DNA of 25,323 nucleotides. Origin: Coriobacteriia bacterium (GTDB taxonomy: Bacteria; Actinomycetota; Coriobacteriia; Anaerosomatales; SLCP01). The translations under genes and the position numbers were made by a program. The notes beneath the pieces are model-generated. The model had not been told where the DNA came from. It made no database searches and saw nothing but the letters and a program-made list of their open reading frames with translations. Positions 1 through 7,141 of the stretch are shown piece after piece. Where the stretch lies: the NCBI GenBank assembly GCA_007125735.1, contig SLCP01000145.1, forward strand, positions 1 through 25,323, in the 5' to 3' direction. Each line of letters starts with the position of its first letter. Within the stretch, counting starts at the first letter, position 1.

Positions 1-422
1 GACAGGCGCTCTTCTACGCCGGGCCGACGCCACCTGCCGCGGGCCGTCCCGCCGGTGCCGTGGGCCCTACCACCGCCTCCCGCATGGATCCCTACACACC
101 GTCGCTGCTCGCCGCCGGTGTCGTCGCCACCATAGGCAAGGGTCCGCGCTCCGCCGAGGTGCGTGCGGCGTGTGTCGAGCACGGCGCCGTCTACTTCGTC
201 GCGGTCGGAGGAGCCGCGGCGCTGTTGGCGACACACGTCGCGAGTGCCGAACCGGTCGCCTACGGCCACCTTGGCACCGAGGCGCTCGTACGCTTCGAAC
301 TCGACGGGTTCCCGGCGTTCGTGGGAATCGACTCCCACGGAGCCGACATCTACGACGCTATAGCGCCCGGAGCTCCGCAGAGCGGCGGCCACCGCGGCGT
401 TTCCGAGGAGGAGGACGCGTGA
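1..422 (+). CDS. Class I (Fe-S) fumarate hydratase beta subunit, 3' part
   Basis: The 5' end lies outside the window; the first complete codon is at base 3 and the stop is TGA 420-422. The visible 139 residues match the C-terminal half of the beta subunit/domain of iron-sulfur hydro-lyases (fumarase class I, tartrate dehydratase TtdB). Family landmarks are the run ALFYAGPTP near the start, GPTTASRMDPYTP, the IGKG loop, AVYFVAVGGAAALLA, and the late GFPAFVGIDSHGADIY. In this family the beta part completes the active site for reversible hydration of fumarate to malate, while the alpha part carries the 4Fe-4S cluster; an alpha-subunit gene is expected just upstream. The last ~20 residues are a polar, acidic tail. 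Its stop overlaps the tmk start by one base, so the two are probably co-transcribed. Fumarase versus L-tartrate dehydratase cannot be decided from this fragment, but fumarase is more likely by frequency. Confidence 0.85.
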   Translation, partial: QALFYAGPTPPAAGRPAGAVGPTTASRMDPYTPSLLAAGVVATIGKGPRSAEVRAACVEHGAVYFVAVGGAAALLATHVASAEPVAYGHLGTEALVRFELDGFPAFVGIDSHGADIYDAIAPGAPQSGGHRGVSEEEDA

Positions 423-1060
423 TGGTGCGAGGAGTGTTCATCACGATCGAGGGGTGTGAGGGTACCGGAAAGTCGACGCAGGCGCAGCGGCTGGCCGAGG
501 CGCTTCGCGGCGCGGGACTTGCCGTCACCGAGGTGCGCGAGCCGGGCGGTACGCGCGTCGGCGAGGCCGTCCGTGCGATCCTGCTCGACCCGGCGCACGC
601 CGGGCTCGATCATCGGGCCGAGCTGCTCCTCTACGAGGCCAGCCGCGCCCAGTTACTCGCCGAGCAGATCAGGCCGACACTCGCAGCCGGAAACGTCGTC
701 GTCTGCGACCGGTTCGTCGACTCGACGACCGCGTACCAAGGCTACGGCCGCGGCCTGCCGCTCCACGAGGTCACGATGCTCAACGCCTTCGCGACCGGTG
801 GTCGGCTGCCGGACCTCACGGTGGTGCTCGACCTCGACGCCGCCGAGGGCCTCTGCCGCGCGACCGGTCTGGGCGCCGATCGACTCGAGGCCGAGGACGC
901 CGCGTTCCACGACCGGGTTCGCGACGGATTCCTTGCCATCGCGGCCGCGGAGCCGGACCGCGTCGTGGTCGTCGACGCGAACGGCACGCCCGACGAGGTC
1001 GCTTCGCGCGTTCTCGACGCCGTCAAGCGCGTGCCCGTCGTCGCGACGGTTGTGGAGTAG
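422..1060 (+). CDS. tmk: Thymidylate kinase
   Basis: This 212-residue protein phosphorylates dTMP to dTDP with ATP in the cytoplasm, a step needed for dTTP supply. The P-loop GCEGTGKS is at residues 11-18, followed by the family signature REPGGT at 39-44. The DRFVDSTTAYQGYGRG segment (96-111) holds the DR motif of the dTMP site. A short LID-like stretch follows around 146-158. The length is normal for the family (about 205-215). I chose ATG 422 because it overlaps the upstream TGA as TGATG and because the MVRGVFITIEG opening matches other thymidylate kinases; a GAGGAGGA ribosome binding site precedes it. holB starts eight bases after the stop. The tmk-holB-ricT order is the one seen in many Gram-positive bacteria. 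Confidence 0.95.
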   Translation: MVRGVFITIEGCEGTGKSTQAQRLAEALRGAGLAVTEVREPGGTRVGEAVRAILLDPAHAGLDHRAELLLYEASRAQLLAEQIRPTLAAGNVVVCDRFVDSTTAYQGYGRGLPLHEVTMLNAFATGGRLPDLTVVLDLDAAEGLCRATGLGADRLEAEDAAFHDRVRDGFLAIAAAEPDRVVVVDANGTPDEVASRVLDAVKRVPVVATVVE

Positions 1061-1067
1061 CGTGTCG

Positions 1068-2195
1068 ATGGGCGCCCGAACGGTATGGGACGATCTCGTC
1101 GGCCAATCGCGCGTGGCCGAGTACCTCTCGGCAGCCGTGCGCCGGGGCGCGATCTCTCACGCATACCTGTTCACCGGTCCTGCGGGCGCGGGCAAGAAGA
1201 GCACGGCGCGCGCGTTCGCGTGCGCCATCGTCTGCGCCGATGACGGGTGCGGCACGTGCGCCCAGTGCCGTCGCATCAAGCGCGGCCTCCACCCCGATGT
1301 GCGCGACGTCGCCCCCGAGGGGGCGGCCACCTACATGGTCGAGCAGATCCGCGAGATCATCCACGACGTCAACCTCGCGCCCGTAGAAGGGGAGCGCACC
1401 ATCTACATCCTCGAGGCCGCCGACTCGTTCAACGAGTCAGCGGCGAACGCGTTCCTGAAGACGCTCGAGGAACCGCCCGACCACGTCATCATCGTGCTGC
1501 TCGCCACGACGTACGAGGCGGTGCCCCCCACGATCGCCTCGCGCTGTCAGGTCGTGCGCTTCCGCCGCCTGTCGCCGCGCGACGCGACGCGGCTTCTTGC
1601 CGAACGTACGGGAGCGAGTGAGGCCGAGGCGACCGCGGCGCTTGCCGCGACGGGGGGCGTGCTTGCGCGCGCCAAGGAGTTCCTCGATTCGGCTCCGCGG
1701 CGCCTCGCCCGCGATCACATGCTCTCGACCCTCAAGGACCTCGCCGTCTACGACGAGCACGATGTCCTTCAGGCGGCCCGCCGCCTGCTGGCCGCGGTCA
1801 AGGCGCCCCTCGACGAGCTCAAGGCGCTCCAGGCCGAGGAGGTTCGCGAGCGTGCCGAATTCGTCGGCAAGAGCGGCGGAAAGGACCTCGAGACCCGGCA
1901 CAAGCGTCAGCTCACCGCGCGCGAGCGGGAGGGCGTCACGGAGGTCCTCAACATCGCCGAGAGTTGGCTGAGGGATTGCTTGGTCCTCTCCCAGGGTGTG
2001 GGTGACCTCGTCGCGAACCGTGACGCCGTCGACGCCATGGAAGAGGTCGCGGCGGTCATCACGCCGGCAGCTGCGACGCGCGCGCTCGCGGCGGTCAAGC
2101 AGGCCAGGCGCCGCATCTCGTATAATGTGAGCCCCCAGCTGGCCATCGAGGCCATGCTCTTCGATATCCGGGAGGTCCTTACGTGCCCACGGTAG
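1068..2195 (+). CDS. holB: DNA polymerase III, delta' subunit (clamp-loader AAA+ protein)
   Basis: This is a 375-residue clamp-loader subunit that helps load the beta sliding clamp at the replication fork. The Walker A region GPAGAGKK (37-44) has Lys where an active ATPase has Ser/Thr, as in many delta' proteins. A zinc-module pattern, C52-x8-C61-xx-C64-xx-C67, follows. The segment ESAANAFLKTLEEPP (123-137) is typical of delta' rather than DnaX, and the SRC arginine-finger motif is at 158-160. Residues after about 210 form the variable collar and linker region; there is no long DnaX-type tau extension. Two starts are possible: GTG 1062 and ATG 1068. The GGAG at 1054-1057 is ten bases from the ATG but only four from the GTG, so I prefer 1068. 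The stop overlaps the ricT start by 13 bases. Confidence 0.88.
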   Translation: MGARTVWDDLVGQSRVAEYLSAAVRRGAISHAYLFTGPAGAGKKSTARAFACAIVCADDGCGTCAQCRRIKRGLHPDVRDVAPEGAATYMVEQIREIIHDVNLAPVEGERTIYILEAADSFNESAANAFLKTLEEPPDHVIIVLLATTYEAVPPTIASRCQVVRFRRLSPRDATRLLAERTGASEAEATAALAATGGVLARAKEFLDSAPRRLARDHMLSTLKDLAVYDEHDVLQAARRLLAAVKAPLDELKALQAEEVRERAEFVGKSGGKDLETRHKRQLTAREREGVTEVLNIAESWLRDCLVLSQGVGDLVANRDAVDAMEEVAAVITPAAATRALAAVKQARRRISYNVSPQLAIEAMLFDIREVLTCPR

Positions 2196-3391
2196 TGGGA
2201 GTCAAACTCAGGTTCGCACCCAAGGTGCTGCTGTTCGATGCCGCCGGAACGGAGCCGGAGACCGGCGACACCGTGATCGTCGAGACCGAGCGCGGGACCG
2301 AGGTCGGCCAGGTGCTCGAAGGCGTCCACGAGGTCGCCGCCTCCGACCTGCCTGCGCCGCTCAAGCCGGTCGTCCGCATCGCCACCGACGATGATCTCGC
2401 GCTCGCCGAGGAGCTCGTCGAGAAGGGACGCGAGGCGATGGGCGTCTACCGCGAACTCATCGGCGAGCACAAGCTCGACATGAAGCCGATCGATGTGGAG
2501 TTCCTCTTTGGCGGCGAGAAAGTCGTGTTCTACTTCGTGGCCGAGGAACGCGTGGACTTCCGAGAGCTCGTACGTGAGCTCGCTTCGCGTATGCGCACCC
2601 GCGTCGACATGCGGCAGGTTGGCGTGCGCGATGAGGCCCGCATGGTGGGCGGTCTTGGGCACTGCGGGCAGCAGCTGTGCTGTGCGCGGTTCTCCGGCGA
2701 ATTCCAGCCTGTATCGATACGGATGGCCAAAGAACAGGACTTGCCGCTCAACCCCTTGAAAATCAGCGGGCTGTGCGGCAGACTCATGTGCTGTCTGCGC
2801 TACGAGTTCGAGGCGTACAAGGAGTTCAAGTCTCGAGCACCCAAGCGCGGTACGCCCGTCGAGACGCCGCTCGGCGACGGTAAGGTCGCCGAGGTGAACA
2901 CGCCGCGGGAGACCGTGCGCATCAGGCTGACCGAGGGCGGATCGATCTCGGTGCCGCTTGCGGTGATGGAGTGCGAGCGCGGGTGCCCGTGCAAGGTGAG
3001 CCGTGAAGCGCTCGAGGAGCTGGGCGATCCGCGGGCGAACAGCATGCTCGCGCGGCTCTCGGCGCCGTCGAAGGTAGCGGCTGCGGTAGCGGCCGAGTCG
3101 GCAGCATCCGGCGACGGCGAGCGCGGTGGTGGCGAGAAGCAGGGCAGCTCCCGCGGGAGCAGGCGCTCGAAGCGCCGGCGTGGCAAGGGCCGCGGCGGCG
3201 GGAGCGGCGAGCAGAAGGCGCAGGGCGGCGGGGAGCAGCAGAAGGCTTCCTCAGCGCAGGCCGGCGGTGGCCAGAAGGCTGGCTCGTCCGAGGGTGCCGA
3301 GCAGAAGGGTGCGGGATCGAGCTCTTCTGGCAGGCGTAGGCGGCGTAGGAGGTCGCCTGGCAAGGACAAGCCTGCCGAGGGCGGCAGCTAG
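2183..3391 (+). CDS. ricT: PSP1-domain protein, RicT/YaaT family
   Basis: This 402-residue protein matches the RicT (YaaT) family. In Bacillus subtilis RicT works with RicA and RicF in an Fe-S complex affecting RNase Y-dependent mRNA processing and developmental phosphorylation. The PSP1 core lies at roughly residues 40-150. Cysteine motifs are C161/C166/C167 (GHCGQQLCC) and C198/C203/C204 (GLCGRLMCC), with a third group C264-x3-C268-x-C270 in a barrel-like region after them. From about residue 295 the protein becomes an approximately 110-residue low-complexity tail rich in Gly, Ser, Gln, Lys and Arg, which makes it much longer than the roughly 275-residue Bacillus form. The GTG start at 2183 is fixed by GGGAGG at 2170-2175, seven bases upstream. 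It follows holB with overlap, the conserved arrangement. A function with RNase Y here is by family analogy only. Confidence 0.88.
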   Translation: MPTVVGVKLRFAPKVLLFDAAGTEPETGDTVIVETERGTEVGQVLEGVHEVAASDLPAPLKPVVRIATDDDLALAEELVEKGREAMGVYRELIGEHKLDMKPIDVEFLFGGEKVVFYFVAEERVDFRELVRELASRMRTRVDMRQVGVRDEARMVGGLGHCGQQLCCARFSGEFQPVSIRMAKEQDLPLNPLKISGLCGRLMCCLRYEFEAYKEFKSRAPKRGTPVETPLGDGKVAEVNTPRETVRIRLTEGGSISVPLAVMECERGCPCKVSREALEELGDPRANSMLARLSAPSKVAAAVAAESAASGDGERGGGEKQGSSRGSRRSKRRRGKGRGGGSGEQKAQGGGEQQKASSAQAGGGQKAGSSEGAEQKGAGSSSSGRRRRRRRSPGKDKPAEGGS

Positions 3392-3406
3392 ATCTGACAA
3401 CTGAAT

Positions 3407-3482
3407 GCCGACGTAGCTCAGCTGGTAGAGCAGCGCACTCGTAATGCGCAGGTCAGGGGTTCGAGTCCCCTCGTCGGCTCCA
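3407..3482 (+). tRNA. tRNA-Thr (anticodon CGT)
   Basis: A complete 76-base cloverleaf is visible. The acceptor stem GCCGACG (3407-3413) pairs with CGTCGGC (3472-3478). The D arm GCTC...GAGC follows, then the anticodon stem GCGCA/TGCGC enclosing the loop CTCGTAA, with anticodon CGT reading ACG (Thr). The T arm contains GGTTCGAGTCCC. The discriminator is T and the CCA end (3480-3482) is encoded. The tRNA starts 16 bases after ricT, so it may be read through from that operon as well as from its own promoter. Confidence 0.97.
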
Positions 3483-3519
3483 CGTATCTGACTGCGGACC
3501 GCTGTTGTCTCGCAGATGG

Positions 3520-3552
3520 GACAGCCCGCCGGGACACACTCGGCGGGCTGTC
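3520..3552. terminator. Convergent hairpin terminator between tRNA-Thr and the MCP gene
   Basis: A perfect 12-bp stem, GACAGCCCGCCG (3520-3531) with CGGCGGGCTGTC (3541-3552), encloses a nine-base loop. It sits 37 bases after the tRNA on the plus strand and five bases past the MCP stop on the minus strand, where a shared terminator for convergent transcripts is expected. There is no strong T run on either side, so it may depend on the stem strength alone. Confidence 0.7.
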
Positions 3553-3557
3553 TTCGC

Positions 3558-5558
3558 TTACGCCTTGAACGACCCGAGCGCCTGGGTGAGTTGCGTGCTC
3601 TCCGTCGCGATGCGGCCGGCGGCCGCTTCGACCTGGCGCGCAGCGCTCGCACCCTCGCTCGTAGCCTCGGAAACGTCCTGCATCGCTTTGACGACCTGCT
3701 CGGATGCGGCGCGCTGCTCGGAAGTCGCCGTGGCAATCTGCCGGGCAGCTGCGGCTGTCGAGGCCATCTGCCCCACGATGTCGTTGAACGCGTCTTCCGA
3801 GCGGCGGGTGTTGACCGCCGCGTCTTCGGACTCGCCGGATTGCGTCTCCGCCGAGCGCACGAGGCCGTCGCTCGCACGTTGGATGGAGCCTACGAGCTCT
3901 TCGATACGCGAGGTCGAGACCGAGACGGACTCGGCGAGTGTGCGAATCTCGGCCGCGACCACAGAGAAGCCTCTCCCGGCGTCCCCGGCGCGCGCCGCCT
4001 CTATCGCGGCGTTGAGCGCGAGTATCTTCGTCTGCTCGGCGACCTGGTTGATGAGGACGAGGATCTCGCCGATGTCGTAGGCGGCATCGGCGAGCCCCCT
4101 GGCCGAGGATTGCGTGGCCTCGGTGCCCTCGGCGAGCCGCTCGATGCTCGTCAGGTTGCGCTCGAGGAGCTCGTGCCCATTGTTCGCGGCAGAGAGCGCG
4201 TTCTCGGCGAGTCGCATGACCTCGTCGGCCGCGGATGCCACCGAGCGGTACGACGCGGCCATTTCCTCGAGCGTCGCGGTAGTCTCAGCGACCGCGGATG
4301 CCTGACGCTCGGCGGAGTCCGACTGGGTGGCGCTCGAAGCTACGAGCTCGTCTGCGATGGAGCGCATGTCCTCTGCAGAGCCGCGCACCCGCTTGACGAT
4401 GCGGCGCAGACCGCGCGTCATCGAGGAGAACGCACCGCCGAGTGCGATGATCTCGCGCGAGACGACGTCGGGGACGGTCGCGGTCAGATCTCCCTCGGCC
4501 ACCGCTGAGGCGGCTTTCGAGAGCTTGGCGAGCTGCGACGAGAACACCCGCGCCACGAGTGCTCCTGCTGCCAGTGCGGCCAGCAGGCCGAGCACGAGCG
4601 CCGCGGCGAGACGAAGCACAAAGAGGCGCTCGGCCATCACGTACGGGTCCGCGGGGATCCCCACGAACAGCATTCCGATCGCCTCCCCGCCCGGATCGCG
4701 GATGACCTCGTAGGTGGTGAAGGTGTCGCGGCCCACCACGGGAGCGCGCCCCACGTACGTCCGCCCTTCATCGAAGACGGCCTCGCGAACTTGATCGGAG
4801 ACGACGGTGCCGTACGCGATGTTGCCTTCAGCGTCGGTCACGGTGGTCGAGACGCGGACCTCGTGGTGGAAGATGGTGGCGAACGAGTCCGTGCCCGAGA
4901 CGATGGCATCGACGAGGTCGGCGGTGTGGGGGATGAGCGATACCGAGACGAGGGCGCCGAGGATCGAGCCGTCACGCGCTGTGACGGGGACGGCGGCGAC
5001 CATCGCGAGTCGGCCGTGGAGCTGCTCGTGGACGACCGTGCCGCCCTCCGTGGGCACGACCTCGATGGCACTCGCCCCACTGAAGCCGACTGTGACCACC
5101 TCGGCGTCGGGCACCACGTCGAACGCCGACGAGGCACGCCCTGAGAGCGCAGCCTGGGTGAGCGGGTCACCGGCGCGCGAGCCGGACACGTCGCCACTGC
5201 TCGATGCGACGACTCGGCCGTCCGGTGCCACGGCGAGCAGGTACGCCGACGAGCCGAACTGCGCATGCGCACCGCTCAACCGCTCGGTGAGGGCGGACCC
5301 GTCAGTGGTGGCGAGCGACTCGGCGAGGGCGGTGTCCGCTGCGAGGGCCTCGAGCGAGGAGAGCGCAGACGCTTGTTGCCGCGAGACCACGTCGTGCGCG
5401 ATGCCCATCCGGTCGGCGACGGCACGTTCGGCTTCCGCCGTCATCGAATCGCGAAACGACCAGAATCCGATGGAGCCCGCGACGATCGCTGGGACGAGCG
5501 CTACTACGAGAAAGGACAGGGTGAGTCGAACGAAGAGAGAGCTGTCTCGCCACGCCAT
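3558..5558 (-). CDS. Methyl-accepting chemotaxis protein with periplasmic Cache-type sensor
   Basis: This 666-residue transmembrane chemoreceptor should relay ligand binding to the CheA/CheW array. The order is: TM1 (about 9-32); extracytoplasmic sensor (about 35-308), whose second half ([34 protein letters not shown], residues 228-302) resembles the single-Cache sCache_3 family; TM2 (about 314-338); HAMP (about 335-390); and a long coiled-coil signalling domain. The hairpin tip lies around 505-540 ([20 protein letters not shown] then [16 protein letters not shown]). There is no C-terminal NWETF-like CheR tether. ATG 5558 has GGAGGT four bases upstream. It is transcribed alone, convergent with tRNA-Thr and divergent from nuoA. 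No other chemotaxis or flagellar gene is in the window, so its ligand and output are unknown. Confidence 0.93.
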   Translation of the reverse strand: MAWRDSSLFVRLTLSFLVVALVPAIVAGSIGFWSFRDSMTAEAERAVADRMGIAHDVVSRQQASALSSLEALAADTALAESLATTDGSALTERLSGAHAQFGSSAYLLAVAPDGRVVASSSGDVSGSRAGDPLTQAALSGRASSAFDVVPDAEVVTVGFSGASAIEVVPTEGGTVVHEQLHGRLAMVAAVPVTARDGSILGALVSVSLIPHTADLVDAIVSGTDSFATIFHHEVRVSTTVTDAEGNIAYGTVVSDQVREAVFDEGRTYVGRAPVVGRDTFTTYEVIRDPGGEAIGMLFVGIPADPYVMAERLFVLRLAAALVLGLLAALAAGALVARVFSSQLAKLSKAASAVAEGDLTATVPDVVSREIIALGGAFSSMTRGLRRIVKRVRGSAEDMRSIADELVASSATQSDSAERQASAVAETTATLEEMAASYRSVASAADEVMRLAENALSAANNGHELLERNLTSIERLAEGTEATQSSARGLADAAYDIGEILVLINQVAEQTKILALNAAIEAARAGDAGRGFSVVAAEIRTLAESVSVSTSRIEELVGSIQRASDGLVRSAETQSGESEDAAVNTRRSEDAFNDIVGQMASTAAAARQIATATSEQRAASEQVVKAMQDVSEATSEGASAARQVEAAAGRIATESTQLTQALGSFKA

Positions 5559-5860
5559 GAGGACCTCCGTTGCCGGCCGGAGTCATCGGACATATGGTGG
5601 TGCGTGGAACATGTATCGGGTGCCATTCCGGGTCTCCTTAGCGCATTCTGACATACGGTATCGGGTATGCCGATAACCGTTCCTACCTGCGAAGAAAATA
5701 CGAGCGGCCATCCCGCTTGAGCACGCTTGTAACCTGTGTTACATTGTGCGGACTCTGCGCGCCCCCGTTGCCGCGTTTCGCATCCGAGGGGCGTTGTCGT
5801 ATCCTGGCACGGGCACCACGCAGTGCCGCGAGCACGAGGGGTAGGGCGGGAACCGGCACC
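5559..5860. other. Divergent intergenic region between the MCP gene and nuoA
   Basis: This 302-base gap holds no convincing gene. It contains the likely nuoA promoter (listed separately). It also has two exact copies of GTATCGGGT (5613-5621 and 5658-5666, 45 bases apart), the related pair GACATATGGT/GACATACGGT (5589-5598 and 5650-5659), and an imperfect inverted repeat ACGGTATCGG/CCGATAACCGT (5655-5664 and 5670-5680). The repeats are nearer to the MCP start and could be sites for its regulator. I could not identify a clear -35/-10 pair for the MCP gene on the minus strand. Confidence 0.6.
5717..5745 (+). promoter_or_regulatory. Probable housekeeping-sigma promoter of the nuo operon, with overlapping palindrome
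   Basis: TTGAGC (5717-5722) and TACATT (5740-5745) are spaced by 17 bases, a good match to the TTGACA/TATAAT consensus. The inverted repeat TGTAAC-CTGT-GTTACA (5728-5743) covers most of the spacer and the -10 box, which suggests a repressor site. Transcription would start near 5752, giving a leader of about 110 bases. A weaker second pair, TTCGCA (5777-5782) and TATCCT (5800-5805), also has 17-base spacing. Confidence 0.6.
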
Positions 5861-6217
5861 ATGCCGCACGACTACGTAGTCATAGGGACGTTCGTCCTCG
5901 TCGGCATCATCTTCGTGATGATCACGATCAGCGCGTCCAACATCTTGAGCCACCAGAGGCCGTCCGAGGCCAAGGGGCGCATCTACGAGTGCGGAGTGGA
6001 ACCCATCGGATCGCCGTGGGTGCAGTTCCACATCGGCTACTACGTCTACGCGCTGCTGTTCGTCATCTTCGACATCGAGACCGTCTTCCTCTACCCGTGG
6101 GCGGTCGTCTTCTCGCGCATGGGGATCATCGTGCTGCTCGAGATGTTCATCTTCGTGGCGGTCCTGCTCCTCGGCCTGGCGTACGCCTGGAAAGAAGGAG
6201 CGCTCAAGTGGCGCTAG
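5861..6217 (+). CDS. nuoA: NADH-quinone oxidoreductase-like complex I subunit A
   Basis: This 118-residue, three-helix membrane subunit belongs to the region of complex I where the quinone channel meets the membrane arm. TM helices are at about 6-28, 60-83 and 88-109. Conserved parts are YECGVEP (42-48), in the loop after TM1, and [11 protein letters not shown] (70-80). The length is typical of bacterial NuoA. An in-frame extension back to 5717 encodes Arg/Ser/Cys-rich sequence unlike NuoA and overlaps the promoter, so I start at ATG 5861; its ribosome binding site is weak (GGGCGGG). It is the first gene of the eleven-gene operon, and its end overlaps nuoB by ten bases. Confidence 0.95.
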   Translation: MPHDYVVIGTFVLVGIIFVMITISASNILSHQRPSEAKGRIYECGVEPIGSPWVQFHIGYYVYALLFVIFDIETVFLYPWAVVFSRMGIIVLLEMFIFVAVLLLGLAYAWKEGALKWR

Positions 6218-6714
6218 ACCGCATCACAGGCGAACACTCCGTGGCTTTTGCCAAGAGTGAACAGCTCTTCGACTGGGCACGACGCAACTCTCTGTGGTAT
6301 CTCGCGTTCGGCATCGCATGCTGTGCGATCGAGGGCCTCATGAGCGCGAGCGGTCCACGGTTCGACTTCGACCGCATGGGCGTGTTCTTCCGCGCCTCAC
6401 CGCGCCAGGCCGACGTCATGATCGTCGCCGGCACCGTCAACCACAAGATGGCCGAGACCGTACTTCGGCTCTACGAACAGATGCCCGAGCCCAAGTGGGT
6501 CGTGGCGATGGGCGCGTGCGCGAGCACGGGCGGCCCGTTCCGCTCCTATCCCAACGTGGTCCTCGGCGTGGACAAGATCGTGCCCGTCGACGTCTACATC
6601 CCCGGGTGCCCGCCGCGCCCCGAGTCGGTGCAATACGGATTCATGCAGTTGCAGGAGAAGATCAAGCGACAGGCCGAGGAGCGCAATGCTGCCCGACGCG
6701 ACCGCGATCGATAA
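6208..6714 (+). CDS. nuoB: Complex I subunit B (N2 iron-sulfur cluster subunit)
   Basis: This 168-residue peripheral-arm subunit carries the terminal 4Fe-4S cluster N2, which passes electrons to quinone. The cluster cysteines are visible: the adjacent pair C38-C39 (GIACCAIE), C104 (MGACASTGG) and C134 (PGCPPRP). The segment [16 protein letters not shown] (55-70) is a further family signature. The start is GTG 6208, placed by GAAGGAG at 6194-6200, seven bases away inside nuoA; an upstream in-frame ATG at 5989 gives Arg-rich shadow sequence and is rejected. The C-terminal 15 residues are charged. It overlaps both neighbours (nuoA by 10 bases, nuoC by 29), which suggests coupled translation. Confidence 0.96.
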   Translation: MALDRITGEHSVAFAKSEQLFDWARRNSLWYLAFGIACCAIEGLMSASGPRFDFDRMGVFFRASPRQADVMIVAGTVNHKMAETVLRLYEQMPEPKWVVAMGACASTGGPFRSYPNVVLGVDKIVPVDVYIPGCPPRPESVQYGFMQLQEKIKRQAEERNAARRDRDR

Positions 6715-7141
6715 GGCGCTCGCCGCCATAGGCTCCGCTGAGGTCGCCACGACGACGCTCGGCCTGGAGGTGCGTGTCGAAGCCGGCGAGATACTCGCAG
6801 CGCTCGAGGCGCTCAAGGGCGGCCAACACGACTTCCCGATGATGGTCGACCTGTTCGGCATCGATACCGGCGAGGCCGTCGACATCGTCTACCACCTGCG
6901 TTCGCTCTCGCGCGACGAGGACATCTACGTGAGGTGTGCGCTACCCTACAAAGGCGAGCTGAACTCCGTGTGGAACCTCTACCCGGCCGCGCTCCTGCCC
7001 GAGCGCGAGACCGCGGAGCTTTTCGGGCTCACGCTTGCCGGGCACCCCAACCCTAAGCGGCTGCTCACTATCGAGGGCATCGAGCCGCTGTTGCTCAAGT
7101 CGGTCCCGATCCGCACGGTCGAGGAGGTGCGGGACCGGTGA
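6686..7141 (+). CDS. nuoC: Complex I subunit C (30-kDa type)
   Basis: This 151-residue protein is the 30-kDa-type subunit that packs against NuoD and NuoB in the connecting arm. The recognisable core is [12 protein letters not shown] (about 49-60), [17 protein letters not shown], and the C-terminal signature [20 protein letters not shown] (about 106-125). The family's usual Trp in ERExxDMFG is replaced by Ala-Glu here, a mild variation. It binds no cofactor itself. It is a separate gene, not fused to nuoD. ATG 6686 lies inside the end of nuoB, and the stop overlaps the GTG of nuoD by four bases (GTGA). Confidence 0.93.
   Translation: MLPDATAIDKALAAIGSAEVATTTLGLEVRVEAGEILAALEALKGGQHDFPMMVDLFGIDTGEAVDIVYHLRSLSRDEDIYVRCALPYKGELNSVWNLYPAALLPERETAELFGLTLAGHPNPKRLLTIEGIEPLLLKSVPIRTVEEVRDR

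Noticed and set aside
1068..2195. Possible assignment of the AAA+ gene as dnaX (tau/gamma)
   Set aside because: The Walker A motif is degenerate, the ESAANAFLKTLEEPP segment is delta'-like, there is no tau-type C-terminal region, and the tmk-neighbour position is that of holB.
5669..5676. GCCGATAA, an exact match to the -10 of flagellar sigma-28 (FliA/WhiG) promoters
   Set aside because: It points toward nuoA, not toward the chemoreceptor gene, and there is no TAAA-type -35 at the right distance upstream.
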